Counted from the first letter of the stretch, positions 49,921 to 59,522 are shown. The stretch is 64,000 bases of DNA from Pseudoalteromonas sp049257235 (GCF_049257235.1 NZ_JBMMUF010000009.1:1-64000); one strand, 5' to 3'. Made by a program: numbers and translations. The notes: generated by a model from the sequence alone, not told the origin.

Positions 49921-49985
49921 AGAAACAGTGGAATTGTGGGGCATTGTTAATGGCGGACATTGTAGTGAATTGGCCTAAAATGGCA

Positions 49986-50012
49986 ATAAAAAAGGCCGCT
50001 GTGATAGCGGCC
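49986..50012 (-). terminator. gltA terminator
   Basis: On the minus strand GGCCGCT / AGCGGCC with a 5-nt loop is followed by T6, 20 bp after the gltA stop codon. Confidence 0.88.
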
Positions 50013-50031
50013 TCTCTAATGAAGTAGCGTA

Positions 50032-51318
50032 TTAGCGCTTGTCAGATGGTACGTAGTCGCGCTTAGTCGCGCCTTTGTACAATTGACGTGGACGGCTGAT
50101 CTTATGACCAGGCTGAGATAGCATCTCGTCCCAATGTGAAATCCAACCTACGGTACGCGCCATAGCAAAAATCACTGTAAACATGCTTGTTGGAATACCA
50201 ATCGCTTTAAGAATGATACCTGAGTAGAAATCTACGTTCGGGTATAGTTTCTTCTCAACGAAGTATGGGTCTTCAAGCGCGATTTGCTCAAGACGCATTG
50301 CTACGTCTAGAAGTGGATCTTCAATGTTCAGCTCTTTAAGTACTTCGTGACATGTTTCACGCATTACTGTGGCACGTGGGTCGAAGTTCTTGTATACACG
50401 GTGACCGAAGCCCATTAGACGGAATGGGTCGTTCTTATCTTTCGCTTTTGCGATGTACTCGTCAATGCGATCCACTGAACCGATTTGCTGAAGCATGTTT
50501 AGACATGCTTCGTTTGCACCACCGTGCGCAGGACCCCAAAGTGACGCGATACCAGCAGCGATACACGCGTAAGGGTTAGCACCAGATGAACCAGCGATAC
50601 GTACCGTTGAAGTAGACGCGTTTTGTTCGTGATCAGCATGCAACATGAAGATGCGGTCCATTGCTTTTGCAAGGGTAGGACTCACTTTGTACTCTTCAGA
50701 AGGCACTGAGAACATCATGTGCAAGAAGTTTTCTGCGTAGCTTAGGTCGTTACGTGGATAAACGAAAGGTTGGCCAATCGTGTATTTATAAGCCATTGCT
50801 GCGATAGTAGGCAGTTTAGCTACTAGACGAATTGCACTGCGCTTACGCTGAGCTGGATCTGCAATATCAAGATCTTGGTGGTAGAAAGAAGACATAGCAC
50901 CAACAACACCACACAACATTGCCATTGGGTGAGCGTCAACACGGAAACCCTGGAAGAATGCAGCCACCTTCTCATGCACCATAGTACTCATGGTGATTGA
51001 GTTTGAAAATTTCTCAAGTTCAGCTTCGCTCGGTAACTCACCGTTAAGAAGAAGATAGCAAAGCTCTACGTAGTTTGAACCTTCAGCAAGCTGATCAATT
51101 GGGTAACCACGGTGAAGTAGAACACCTTTAGCACCGTCGATGTAGGTGATAGATGAGTCACAAGAGCCAGTAGACATAAAACCTGGGTCATAAGTGAAGT
51201 ATCCGTGTGAACCCAAGGTACGAACGTCAATAACGTCCTGACCCGCTGTGCCTTCATAAATTGGAAGCTCAATCGGGTCGTGTCCATCGATATGGACTGT
51301 GGCTTTCTTATCTGCCAT
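50032..51318 (-). CDS. gltA: Citrate synthase, type II
   Basis: Condenses oxaloacetate and acetyl-CoA, the entry step of the TCA cycle. It has 428 residues (E. coli GltA 427), the hexameric, NADH-sensitive length class. The catalytic histidines lie in HADHEQNASTSTVR near 227 and GFGHRVYKNFDPR near 305, and the aspartate in VDFYSGIILKAIGIP near 362. The N-terminal beta domain (about 1-50, VDVRTLGSHGYFTYDPGF) is present as in type II enzymes. It is divergent from sdhC across 425 bp, the usual arrangement. AGGAGA lies at the expected distance before the ATG. Confidence 0.97.
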   Translation of the reverse strand: MADKKATVHIDGHDPIELPIYEGTAGQDVIDVRTLGSHGYFTYDPGFMSTGSCDSSITYIDGAKGVLLHRGYPIDQLAEGSNYVELCYLLLNGELPSEAELEKFSNSITMSTMVHEKVAAFFQGFRVDAHPMAMLCGVVGAMSSFYHQDLDIADPAQRKRSAIRLVAKLPTIAAMAYKYTIGQPFVYPRNDLSYAENFLHMMFSVPSEEYKVSPTLAKAMDRIFMLHADHEQNASTSTVRIAGSSGANPYACIAAGIASLWGPAHGGANEACLNMLQQIGSVDRIDEYIAKAKDKNDPFRLMGFGHRVYKNFDPRATVMRETCHEVLKELNIEDPLLDVAMRLEQIALEDPYFVEKKLYPNVDFYSGIILKAIGIPTSMFTVIFAMARTVGWISHWDEMLSQPGHKISRPRQLYKGATKRDYVPSDKR

Positions 51319-51743
51319 CTATTTATCTCCTAATAAGAATAACTAGCTGTCGCCGTTATGCATGATACTAATGTTAAGCAAATTCCGATCATTCTAACGT
51401 ACAAGAGGGGTGGGAAGTCAATTTTAATGCACATTCGTATAATAAATATTCTTTATAGATTAAATATTATACCAATGGCTAATTCGCAAACCACTCACAC
51501 TAAACAAGAATTGTAATATCCTTTGCAGGCTTATATACTGTCGGAGGTTAAATACCGTAACGTCTTTAAGTAGATTCTAGATGTAAACGTGAATATTGTT
51601 CACTTGATTGGAAACCGTCTGAAGTGAATTTTTGCGTGTCTGGGATTTATTTCAGTGAGCGCATTTACGTAGCAATACGTAAGTGGTTATAAAAACAATG
51701 TAGATGGCTCTATTTTCAATGTGAGCAAGATGGGCAAGTAACT
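51319..51743. promoter_or_regulatory. gltA-sdhC divergent control region
   Basis: 425 bp of AT-rich DNA without a credible gene. It must contain the promoters for gltA and the sdh-suc operon; several AT-rich -10-like stretches exist, but none stands out enough to assign. The one distinct element is TTACGTA (51665-51671) / TACGTAA (51676-51682), an inverted repeat about 62 bp before the sdhC start. No clear match to an ArcA, CRP or Fur site was found by eye. Confidence 0.6.
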
Positions 51744-52121
51744 GTGAAAAAGCAAAGACCTGTAAATCTCGATCTAACGACCATCTCTATGCCAGCAACG
51801 GCCAAAGCTTCAATTCTGCACCGCGTAACCGGTGTAGCAATGTTCTTTGCCTTGACCTTTGTGATTTGGGCATGGGCTGAGTCTTTATCTTCTCCGGAAG
51901 GATTTGAATTTGTCAAAAACCTGTTAACCGGGTTTGTTGCCAAATTTATCGCCTGGGGTACCCTCACCATTCTTTCGTATCACTTCATCGCAGGTGTGCG
52001 CCACTTAGTCCAAGATATGGGCCCGTGGAAAGAATTAGACTCAGCTAACGCGACAGCGAAAGCGGGTTTCGTGTTGTGGGTAATTGTTGCTGTTCTAGCG
52101 GGAGTTTGGCTATGGTCTTAA
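51744..52121 (+). CDS. sdhC: Succinate dehydrogenase cytochrome b556 subunit
   Basis: Membrane anchor subunit of complex II; binds heme b and ubiquinone with SdhD. 125 residues with three helices (about 28-48, 62-82 and 103-123). KKQRPVNLDLTTISMPATA is the conserved N-terminus, SILHRVTG near 23 has the quinone-site Ser and Arg, and the heme ligand is His80 in SYHFIAGVRHLVQDMG. The start is GTG at 51744. First gene of sdhCDAB-sucAB; the end overlaps sdhD by ten bases. Confidence 0.95.
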   Translation: MKKQRPVNLDLTTISMPATAKASILHRVTGVAMFFALTFVIWAWAESLSSPEGFEFVKNLLTGFVAKFIAWGTLTILSYHFIAGVRHLVQDMGPWKELDSANATAKAGFVLWVIVAVLAGVWLWS

Positions 52122-52459
52122 ATCAAGCATCTCTTAAGCGCGATGGCGTTCAGGATTTCGTATCTCTTCGTGCAACTGCGCTGATCATCAGCTCGTATGC
52201 ACTGTTCATTATTGGTTATCTGCTATGCACTCCAGCACTAACCTATGAAGCGTGGTCAGGCCTATTTGGCAACCTAGCAATGAAAGTGTTCACACTTGTG
52301 GCACTGGCTTGCATCATGGTGCACGCACGTATCGGCCTGTGGCAGGTACTAACTGACTATGTGAAGAACGCTAAACTTCGTGCGTTCCTTGGCTTCGTAC
52401 TAAACCTTATGGCTATTGCTTACGTAGTAATCGGCCTGTTCGTTCTATGGGGTGTTTAA
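52112..52459 (+). CDS. sdhD: Succinate dehydrogenase membrane anchor subunit
   Basis: Second membrane subunit of complex II, 115 residues (same as E. coli). GVQDFVSLRATALIISSYALF near 12-32 opens helix one. The heme ligand histidine lies in ACIMVHARIGLWQVLTDYVK near 70, whose Asp-Tyr pair lies close to the quinone site. Three helices end in VLWGV. ATG at 52112 is inside sdhC, with GGGAG eight bases upstream; a longer reading from 52076 would translate sdhC sequence and is rejected. sdhA starts right after the stop codon. Confidence 0.95.
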   Translation: MVLNQASLKRDGVQDFVSLRATALIISSYALFIIGYLLCTPALTYEAWSGLFGNLAMKVFTLVALACIMVHARIGLWQVLTDYVKNAKLRAFLGFVLNLMAIAYVVIGLFVLWGV

Positions 52460-54232
52460 GTGAAATATTCAGTTCGCGAATTTGACGCGGTAGTAATCGG
52501 TGCAGGCGGCGCGGGTATGCGTGCAGCACTAGCGATTACCGAATCAGGTAAGTCATGTGCACTTATCTCAAAAGTGTTCCCAACACGTTCTCACACAGTT
52601 TCAGCGCAAGGTGGTATCACTGTTGCACTTGGTAACTCGCACGAGGATAACTGGGAGTGGCACATGTACGATACGGTTAAAGGTTCTGATTACATCGGTG
52701 ACCAAGACGCTATCGAGTACATGTGTAAAACTGGCCCAGAGGCAATCACTGAGCTTGAGAACATGGGTCTTCCTTTCTCTCGCTTTGAAAATGGCCGCGT
52801 ATATCAGCGTCCATTCGGTGGTCAGTCAAAGAATTTTGGTGGTGAGCAGGCAGCGCGTACTGCTGCAGCAGCTGACCGTACAGGTCATGCGCTTCTTCAC
52901 TGCCTTTACCAACAGAACGTTAAAAACAAAACTAACGTATATTCTGAGTGGTATGCACTAGATTTAGTGAAAAACGACGACGGTGCGGTTGTAGGTTGTA
53001 CAGCAATCGATATCGAAACGGGTGAAGTTGTTTACTTCAAATCTAAAGCTGTTGTTCTTGCAACAGGTGGTGCTGGTCGTATCTTCGCATCTACAACTAA
53101 CGCGCACATCAACACCGGTGATGGTGTAGGTATGGCGACGCGTGCAGGCGTTGCGATGCAAGACATGGAAATGTGGCAGTTCCACCCAACAGGTATTGCT
53201 GGCGCTGGTGTACTTGTTACAGAAGGCTGTCGTGGTGAAGGTGGTTACCTTCTAAACAAAGACGGTGAACGCTTCATGGAGCGCTACGCACCAAATGCAA
53301 AAGACTTAGCATCTCGTGACGTTGTTGCTCGTTCAATGATGACAGAGATCCGTGAAGGTCGTGGTTGTGAAGGTCCTTGGGGTCCACATATCAAGCTTAA
53401 ACTTGACCACCTAGGCGAGGAAACCCTTAACTTGCGTCTACCGGGTGTATGTGATCTAGCTAAAACATTTGCACACGTTGACCCAGCTAAAGAGCCAATT
53501 CCTGTAATTCCAACATGTCACTACATGATGGGTGGCGTACCAACCAATGTAAATGGTCAAGTACTGAGTGTTGATGCTCAAGGTAACGACCAGCTGGTTG
53601 AAGGTTTGTTTGCAGTGGGTGAAATTGCATGTGTATCTGTACACGGTGCAAACCGTCTAGGCGGTAACTCACTACTTGACCTTGTAGTATTCGGCCGTGC
53701 TGCTGGTAACTTCCTAGGTACTTACCTAAATGGATACCAAGCTCAGCGTGAAGCTTCTAGCGATAACATTGACGGCGCACTTGCTCGCTTCAATCGTTGG
53801 GAGACGTCTAAGCCAGGTCAAGGTGAAGACCCAGTTCAGATCAAAAAAGACCTACAACAATGTATGCAGCTTAACTTCTCGGTATTCCGTGAAGGTGACG
53901 CAATGGCAACAGGTCTTAAAGAGCTTAAAGAAATCCGTGAGCGTCTACAGCACGCGCGTCTTGATGACAAATCAAGCGATTTCAACACTCAGCGTATCGA
54001 GTGTTTAGAGCTAGACAACTTGATGGAAACTGCTTACTCAACAGCGGTGGCAGCAAACTTCCGTACCGAGAGCCGTGGTGCTCACTCTCGTTTCGACTAC
54101 CCAGATCGTGATGATGAGAATTGGCTATGTCACAGTATCTACAACCCAGAGACTGAACAGATGTCAAAACGCGAAGTAAACTACGCGCCTAAGTTGCGTG
54201 AAGCATTCCCACCTAAAGCTCGTACTTACTAG
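52460..54232 (+). CDS. sdhA: Succinate dehydrogenase flavoprotein subunit
   Basis: Catalytic subunit that oxidises succinate to fumarate with covalent FAD. It has 590 residues (E. coli 588) and very high similarity along the whole length. FAD binding is seen in VVIGAGGAGMRAAL (11-24). FAD attaches at His45 in PTRSHTVSAQGG, the same residue number as in E. coli. The substrate site includes MWQFHPTGIAGAGVL near 242 and the HYMMGG and RLGGNSLLDLVVFGRAAG stretches near 355 and 400. GTG start at 52460, directly after the sdhD stop. Confidence 0.98.
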   Translation: MKYSVREFDAVVIGAGGAGMRAALAITESGKSCALISKVFPTRSHTVSAQGGITVALGNSHEDNWEWHMYDTVKGSDYIGDQDAIEYMCKTGPEAITELENMGLPFSRFENGRVYQRPFGGQSKNFGGEQAARTAAAADRTGHALLHCLYQQNVKNKTNVYSEWYALDLVKNDDGAVVGCTAIDIETGEVVYFKSKAVVLATGGAGRIFASTTNAHINTGDGVGMATRAGVAMQDMEMWQFHPTGIAGAGVLVTEGCRGEGGYLLNKDGERFMERYAPNAKDLASRDVVARSMMTEIREGRGCEGPWGPHIKLKLDHLGEETLNLRLPGVCDLAKTFAHVDPAKEPIPVIPTCHYMMGGVPTNVNGQVLSVDAQGNDQLVEGLFAVGEIACVSVHGANRLGGNSLLDLVVFGRAAGNFLGTYLNGYQAQREASSDNIDGALARFNRWETSKPGQGEDPVQIKKDLQQCMQLNFSVFREGDAMATGLKELKEIRERLQHARLDDKSSDFNTQRIECLELDNLMETAYSTAVAANFRTESRGAHSRFDYPDRDDENWLCHSIYNPETEQMSKREVNYAPKLREAFPPKARTY

Positions 54233-54243
54233 GAGAGATGACG

Positions 54244-54960
54244 ATGGCAACTTTAGAATTATCTGTTTATCGTTACAATCCAGATGTGGATAACGCGCCG
54301 CGCATGCAGGATTACACTCTTGAGGTGGAAGAAGGTCGTGACATGATGGTGCTAGACGCACTAATGCTTATTAAAGAGCAAGACCCGTCACTGTCTTTCC
54401 GTCGCTCATGTCGTGAAGGTGTATGTGGTTCTGACGGTGTGAACATGAATGGTAAAAACGGCCTTGCGTGTATTACGCCAGTGTCAGCTTTGCAGAAAAA
54501 CGGCAAAGGCAAAATTATCATTCGTCCACTACCTGGTTTACCGGTTGTTCGCGACCTAGTAATTGATATGACTCAGTTCTATACTCAATACGAAAAAGTG
54601 AAGCCGTACCTAATTAATGACACGCCAGCAGCTGGTGAGCGCCTTCAGTCAATCGAAGAGCGTGACAAGCTAGACGGTTTATACGAGTGTATCTTGTGTG
54701 CGTGTTGTTCTACATCTTGTCCGAGTTTCTGGTGGAACCCAGACAAGTTTATTGGTCCAGCGGGCTTGCTACACGCTTATCGTTTCTTAGCTGATAGCCG
54801 TGATACAGCAACAGAGCAACGCTTGGCTGATTTGGATGACGCTTTCAGCGTGTTCCGTTGTCACAACATCATGAACTGTGTCAACGTTTGTCCTAAGGGA
54901 TTGAACCCGACTAAGGCGATTGGCCAAATCAAATCAATGCTTCTTAATCGTTCGGTTTAA
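54244..54960 (+). CDS. sdhB: Succinate dehydrogenase iron-sulfur subunit
   Basis: Carries electrons from FAD to the quinone site through three clusters. 238 residues, exactly the E. coli length. The [2Fe-2S] ligands lie in SCREGVCGSDGVNMNGKNGLAC near 55-76. The [4Fe-4S] set is in CILCACCSTSCPSFWW near 150, and the [3Fe-4S] set in CHNIMNCVNVCPKGLNP near 206. AGGAG fits the ATG at 54244 (eight bases) better than ATG at 54238 (two bases). A long hairpin separates it from sucA. Confidence 0.97.
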   Translation: MATLELSVYRYNPDVDNAPRMQDYTLEVEEGRDMMVLDALMLIKEQDPSLSFRRSCREGVCGSDGVNMNGKNGLACITPVSALQKNGKGKIIIRPLPGLPVVRDLVIDMTQFYTQYEKVKPYLINDTPAAGERLQSIEERDKLDGLYECILCACCSTSCPSFWWNPDKFIGPAGLLHAYRFLADSRDTATEQRLADLDDAFSVFRCHNIMNCVNVCPKGLNPTKAIGQIKSMLLNRSV

Positions 54961-54976
54961 GGGCATAATAAACGCT

Positions 54977-55008
54977 AAGAATGGCTAGACGTCTGTCTGG
55001 CCATTCTT
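54977..55008 (+). other. Long hairpin between sdhB and sucA
   Basis: AAGAATGGCTAGAC (54977-54990) and GTCTGGCCATTCTT (54995-55008) form a 14-bp stem (one G-U pair) with a 4-nt loop. No T-run follows, so it is more likely to set mRNA stability or partial termination between sdhCDAB and sucAB than to end the operon. Confidence 0.6.
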
Positions 55009-55075
55009 CGATCTCTTACTCATACAATTGAGTAAGCCTAAAATGTAAATCTGCGCTAGATAAAAGGGCTTATAA

Positions 55076-57889
55076 ATGCACGATGGTGTGATGAAGGCAT
55101 GGCTAGAGTCTTCTCATCTATACGGCGGTAACGTTGCGTATGTTGAGGAGCTTTATGAAGCATATCTTGATGATGTGACTTCTGTGCCAGAAGAATGGCG
55201 TGAAGTGTTCGAACAACTTCCAAAAGTGGAAGGTGTGGATGTTGAAACCAAGCATTCGCAAGTGCGCGCTGAATTCGCCGAACTGGCAAAAAATAAACAT
55301 CGGGAAGTAGTAATCGCAGAAGGGGGTCAGGGCGACCCTAAACAGATCAAAGTTCTGCAACTAATCAATGCTTTCCGTTTCCGTGGTCATCAAAACGCGA
55401 ACCTTGACCCACTGGGTCTGTGGCAACGTGAGCGCGTTCGCGACTTAGACTTAGAGTTCCACGGCCTTTCAAAAGAAGATTTCGACACTGAGTTTTATGT
55501 TGGTTCATTCGCCGCCGGCGGTGACATGATGAAACTAGGTGACTTATACCAAGCGCTTAAAACAACCTACTGTGGTTCAGTTGGTGCAGAGTACATGCAC
55601 ATCACATCTACTGAGGAAAAGCGTTGGTTACAACAGCGTTTAGAGTCAGTCCAAGCGCGCCCTAAGTTCGACAGCAAAACCAAAACTCGTATTTTAAAAG
55701 GTTTAATTGCTGCTGACGGCCTAGAAAAATATCTTGGTGCTAAATTCCCTGGTGCAAAACGTTTCTCACTTGAGGGCGGCGACGCGTTAGTACCAATGCT
55801 AAAAGAGCTGATTCACCGAGCTGGCGAAAGCGGCCAAGAAGAAGCTGTTATTGGTATGGCCCACCGCGGACGCCTAAATGTATTGGTGAATGTGTTAGGT
55901 AAAAACCCATCTTCATTGTTTGATGAATTTGCCGGTAAGCACAACGATACGCTTGGCTCTGGTGACGTAAAATATCACATGGGTTATTCATCAGATTTCG
56001 CAACGGCAGGCGGAAGCGTTCATATGGCACTTGCATTTAACCCGTCACACCTTGAAATCGTTAACCCAGTAGTTATGGGTTCAGTGCGTGCGCGTCTTGA
56101 CCGACTAAATTGTGAAAGCGGCTCCAAAGCGCTACCAATTACAATTCACGGTGATTCAGCAATTGCTGGCCAAGGCTGTGTGCAAGAGACATTCAACATG
56201 TCTCAAACAAATGCCTTTAAAGTAGGCGGAAGCGTTCGAATTGTTGTTAATAACCAAGTTGGCTTCACAACATCGAATCGAGAAGACGTACGTTCAACAG
56301 ACTACTGTACTGATATTGCCAAAATGGTGCAGGCACCGATTTTCCACGTGAATTCGGATGACCCTGAAGCGGTGGCGTTCGTTACGCAAATCGCACTCGA
56401 TTTCCGCAACCAATTCAAACGCGATGTTGTTATTGACCTTGTATGTTACCGTCGCCATGGTCACAACGAAGCTGACGAGCCAAATGCAACTCAGCCGTTG
56501 ATGTATCAGAAAATCAAAAAGCACGCGGTACCGCGCGAGATTTACGCTCAGCAACTCGTTAGCGAAGGTCTTTACAGCGAAGATGAAATCAAGCAATTAG
56601 TTGATTCATACCGCGCTGGTCTAGATGACGGTAACTGTGTTGTTGAAGAAATTCAAAAAGACACCAAGCACTCATCTGAGTGGTCTAAGTTTGTTGGTCA
56701 TGATTGGGATACCAAATATGACGCAAGCGTTTCGGTTGAAAAACTAAAAGAACTTGGTGAGAAAGTTGCTTCTTATCCAGAAAACCACAAAGCGCAGTCA
56801 CGTGTTAAAAAGATTTACGATGACCGTAAATTGATGGCATCTGGTGAGAAAATGCTTGATTGGGGTATGGCGGAAACGCTTGCCTATGCAACGCTTGTTG
56901 AAGAGGGTACTGATATCCGTTTGACAGGTCAGGACTCGGGCCGTGGTACATTCTTCCACCGCCATGCTGTTGTCCACAATCAAACTGACGCTTCAACTTA
57001 CTTACCATTGCAGCATGTTTCTGAGCAGCAAGGTAAGTTCGAAGTGTTCGACTCAGTGTTATCTGAAGAAGCGGTCCTTGCGTTTGAATACGGTTATGCA
57101 ACAGCAGAGCCTACGTCATTAGTAATGTGGGAAGCACAGTTCGGTGACTTTGCTAACGGCGCGCAAGTGGTATTTGACCAATTCTTAAGTTCTGGTGAGC
57201 AAAAATGGGGTCGTTTGTGCGGTCTAACGTGTCTACTTCCACATGGTTATGAAGGTCAAGGTCCAGAGCACAGCTCAGCGCGTTTAGAGCGTTTCTTGCA
57301 ACTGTGTGCTGACCACAACATGCAAGTGTGTGTGCCTTCGACGCCTTCGCAAGTTTACGCGATGCTTCGTCGTCAAGCTGTGCGCCCGTTACGTCGCCCG
57401 CTGATCGTAATGACACCGAAATCACTACTACGTCACCCGCTGGCTGTATCTTCACTTGAAGAGTTGTCAGAAGGTGTGTTCCATAACATGATTGACGAGA
57501 TTGATGATATCGATCCGAAAAACGTGGAACGCGTTGTATTTTGTAGTGGTAAAGTTTACTACGAATTACTTCAAGAGCGTCGTAAGCAAGAGCTCAATAA
57601 CATTGCTATTGTGCGTGTTGAACAGTTGTATCCGTTCCCTCACCAGGAAATGGAACAGATTATCGAACGCTACAAGCACGTTAAAGATTTTGTATGGTGC
57701 CAAGAAGAACCACAGAACCAAGGTGCTTGGTACTGTTCGCAGCACCACTTCTGGAATTCAATTCCACAAGGCGCAAACCTAACGTATGCAGGTCGAAAAG
57801 CATCTGCATCACCAGCATGTGGTTACATGTCTGTACACACTAAAGAACAACAAGCGTTAGTCGCTGACGCGCTTACAATTAATAAATAA
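55076..57889 (+). CDS. sucA: 2-oxoglutarate dehydrogenase E1 component
   Basis: Thiamine-diphosphate enzyme that decarboxylates 2-oxoglutarate and passes the succinyl group to SucB lipoyl arms. It has 937 residues (E. coli 933). The N-terminal KAWLESSHLYGGN and the AFRFRGHQNANLDPLG stretch near 95 are typical. GMAHRGRLNVLVNVLGK near 258 and HGDSAIAGQGCVQETFNMS near 360 follow, with the TPP metal site in VNNQVGFTT near 395. GQDSGRGTFFHRHAV lies near 622. AGGG eight bases before ATG 55076 supports the start. sucB follows 10 bp later. Confidence 0.97.
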   Translation: MHDGVMKAWLESSHLYGGNVAYVEELYEAYLDDVTSVPEEWREVFEQLPKVEGVDVETKHSQVRAEFAELAKNKHREVVIAEGGQGDPKQIKVLQLINAFRFRGHQNANLDPLGLWQRERVRDLDLEFHGLSKEDFDTEFYVGSFAAGGDMMKLGDLYQALKTTYCGSVGAEYMHITSTEEKRWLQQRLESVQARPKFDSKTKTRILKGLIAADGLEKYLGAKFPGAKRFSLEGGDALVPMLKELIHRAGESGQEEAVIGMAHRGRLNVLVNVLGKNPSSLFDEFAGKHNDTLGSGDVKYHMGYSSDFATAGGSVHMALAFNPSHLEIVNPVVMGSVRARLDRLNCESGSKALPITIHGDSAIAGQGCVQETFNMSQTNAFKVGGSVRIVVNNQVGFTTSNREDVRSTDYCTDIAKMVQAPIFHVNSDDPEAVAFVTQIALDFRNQFKRDVVIDLVCYRRHGHNEADEPNATQPLMYQKIKKHAVPREIYAQQLVSEGLYSEDEIKQLVDSYRAGLDDGNCVVEEIQKDTKHSSEWSKFVGHDWDTKYDASVSVEKLKELGEKVASYPENHKAQSRVKKIYDDRKLMASGEKMLDWGMAETLAYATLVEEGTDIRLTGQDSGRGTFFHRHAVVHNQTDASTYLPLQHVSEQQGKFEVFDSVLSEEAVLAFEYGYATAEPTSLVMWEAQFGDFANGAQVVFDQFLSSGEQKWGRLCGLTCLLPHGYEGQGPEHSSARLERFLQLCADHNMQVCVPSTPSQVYAMLRRQAVRPLRRPLIVMTPKSLLRHPLAVSSLEELSEGVFHNMIDEIDDIDPKNVERVVFCSGKVYYELLQERRKQELNNIAIVRVEQLYPFPHQEMEQIIERYKHVKDFVWCQEEPQNQGAWYCSQHHFWNSIPQGANLTYAGRKASASPACGYMSVHTKEQQALVADALTINK

Positions 57890-57899
57890 GGGATAAGAG

Positions 57900-59396
57900 A
57901 TGACCACAGAAATTAAGGTTCCTGTTCTTCCTGAGTCAGTTGCCGACGCTTCAGTTGCAACTTGGCACGTGAGTGTTGGCGACAAAGTAAGTCGCGATCA
58001 AAACCTAGTTGACATCGAAACTGACAAGGTTGTTTTAGAAGTAGTTGCGCCAGCTGATGGTGTGATCACTGAAATTAAAGAGCAAGAAGGTGCAACAGTT
58101 TTAGCCGAGCAAGTTATTGCAATTATCGGTGAAGCTGATGCAGCGGACGCTGGTTCTGCACCAGCATCATCTGAAGAAACAAAAGCTGCGCCTGCTGCTG
58201 GCGCTCAAGAAGGTAAAGACGTGGATATTAAAGTTCCTGTACTTCCAGAATCTGTTGCTGATGCAACTATCGCTACATGGCACGTACAACCAGGTGAAGC
58301 GGTTAGCCGCGACCAAAACTTAGTTGATATCGAGACTGATAAAGTTGTACTTGAGGTTGTTGCACCTGAAGACGGTGTAATGGGTGAGCACATTCACGCT
58401 GAAGGTGACACTGTACTTGCTGAGCAAGTTATTGGCACAATGAAAGCAGGTGCGAGTGCATCTGCAGCGCCTGCTGCAGCGGCTCCTGCTGCTCAAGAGT
58501 CTGGTGATGATAGTGCATCTGATGTGCTCACTCCTTCAGTGCGTCGTCTAATTGCTGAAAAAGGCTTAGATGCTTCGCAAATCAAAGGTTCTGGCAAAAA
58601 CGGTCGTGTAACTAAAGAAGATGTAGATGCGTTCATCAAGAGTGCACCTGCGAAGCAAGAGTCAACTGCTGCAGCGACTCCTGTACCAGTAGGTAACCGT
58701 ACGCAAAAACGTGTTCCTATGACACGTCTACGTAAGACTATTGCTAACCGTCTTCTTGAAGCTAAAAACTCAACAGCAATGCTGACAACGTTCAACGAAG
58801 TGAACATGAAGCCAATTATGGACCTTCGTAAGCAGTATCAAGAAGTATTCGAGAAGCGCCACGGTACACGTCTTGGCTTCATGTCGTTCTACGTGAAAGC
58901 AGTTGTAGAAGCGTTGAAGCGTTTCCCTGAAGTTAACGCGTCAATCGATGGCGATGATATCGTTTATCACAACTACTTCGATATTAGCATTGCAGTGTCT
59001 ACACCGCGTGGTCTGGTAACGCCTGTACTTCGTGATTGTGACAAGCTATCACTTGCTGAAATCGAAAAGGGCATTAAAGACCTTGCGATTAAAGGTCGCG
59101 ACGGTAAGCTAACTGTTGAAGACATGACTGGTGGTAACTTCACTATCACTAATGGTGGTGTATTCGGTTCACTACTTTCTACGCCTATCATTAATTTGCC
59201 GCAGTCTTCTATTTTGGGTATGCACAAAATTCAAGACCGTCCGATGGCTGTAAACGGTAAAGTAGAAATCCTTCCTATGATGTACCTAGCGCTTTCTTAC
59301 GATCACCGTCAAATCGACGGTAAAGAGTCAGTTGGCTTCTTGGTAACCATCAAAGAGATGCTAGAAGATCCAACACGTCTTCTACTTGACGTGTAA
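57900..59396 (+). CDS. sucB: Dihydrolipoyl succinyltransferase (E2) with two lipoyl domains
   Basis: Core of the 2-oxoglutarate dehydrogenase complex; moves succinyl from lipoate to CoA. The 498 residues exceed E. coli SucB (405) because there are two tandem lipoyl domains (about 3-77 and 108-182). Both have DIETDKVVLEVVAP with lipoyl lysines K43 and K148, joined by Ala/Pro/Glu linkers. A peripheral subunit-binding domain follows (about 214-250), then the catalytic domain (about 270-498) with LSYDHRQIDGKE near 468. GGGATAAGAG precedes the ATG. A terminator separates it from sucC; the E3 gene is not in the window. Confidence 0.97.
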   Translation: MTTEIKVPVLPESVADASVATWHVSVGDKVSRDQNLVDIETDKVVLEVVAPADGVITEIKEQEGATVLAEQVIAIIGEADAADAGSAPASSEETKAAPAAGAQEGKDVDIKVPVLPESVADATIATWHVQPGEAVSRDQNLVDIETDKVVLEVVAPEDGVMGEHIHAEGDTVLAEQVIGTMKAGASASAAPAAAAPAAQESGDDSASDVLTPSVRRLIAEKGLDASQIKGSGKNGRVTKEDVDAFIKSAPAKQESTAAATPVPVGNRTQKRVPMTRLRKTIANRLLEAKNSTAMLTTFNEVNMKPIMDLRKQYQEVFEKRHGTRLGFMSFYVKAVVEALKRFPEVNASIDGDDIVYHNYFDISIAVSTPRGLVTPVLRDCDKLSLAEIEKGIKDLAIKGRDGKLTVEDMTGGNFTITNGGVFGSLLSTPIINLPQSSILGMHKIQDRPMAVNGKVEILPMMYLALSYDHRQIDGKESVGFLVTIKEMLEDPTRLLLDV

Positions 59397-59418
59397 TCGT
59401 CATTTTTGATTAAAAATT

Positions 59419-59450
59419 AAGCTGCAACCGTGTTTTGCAGCTTTTTTTTT
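59419..59450 (+). terminator. sdh-sucAB operon terminator
   Basis: Stem AAGCTGCAA (59419-59427) / TTGCAGCTT (59435-59443) followed by a T-run of about nine. Confidence 0.88.
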
Positions 59451-59522
59451 GCCACCTTTAGTCTTACTAGGGTTTTCAAGCTATGCCATGGGAACTATAC
59501 TAGGTGCGCAATTTGGGATGGT

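Noticed and set aside
57900..58450. Frameshift or assembly duplication as the cause of the longer sucB
   Set aside because: The two lipoyl copies differ at many positions outside the core and the linkers differ, so it is an old duplication and not an artefact.
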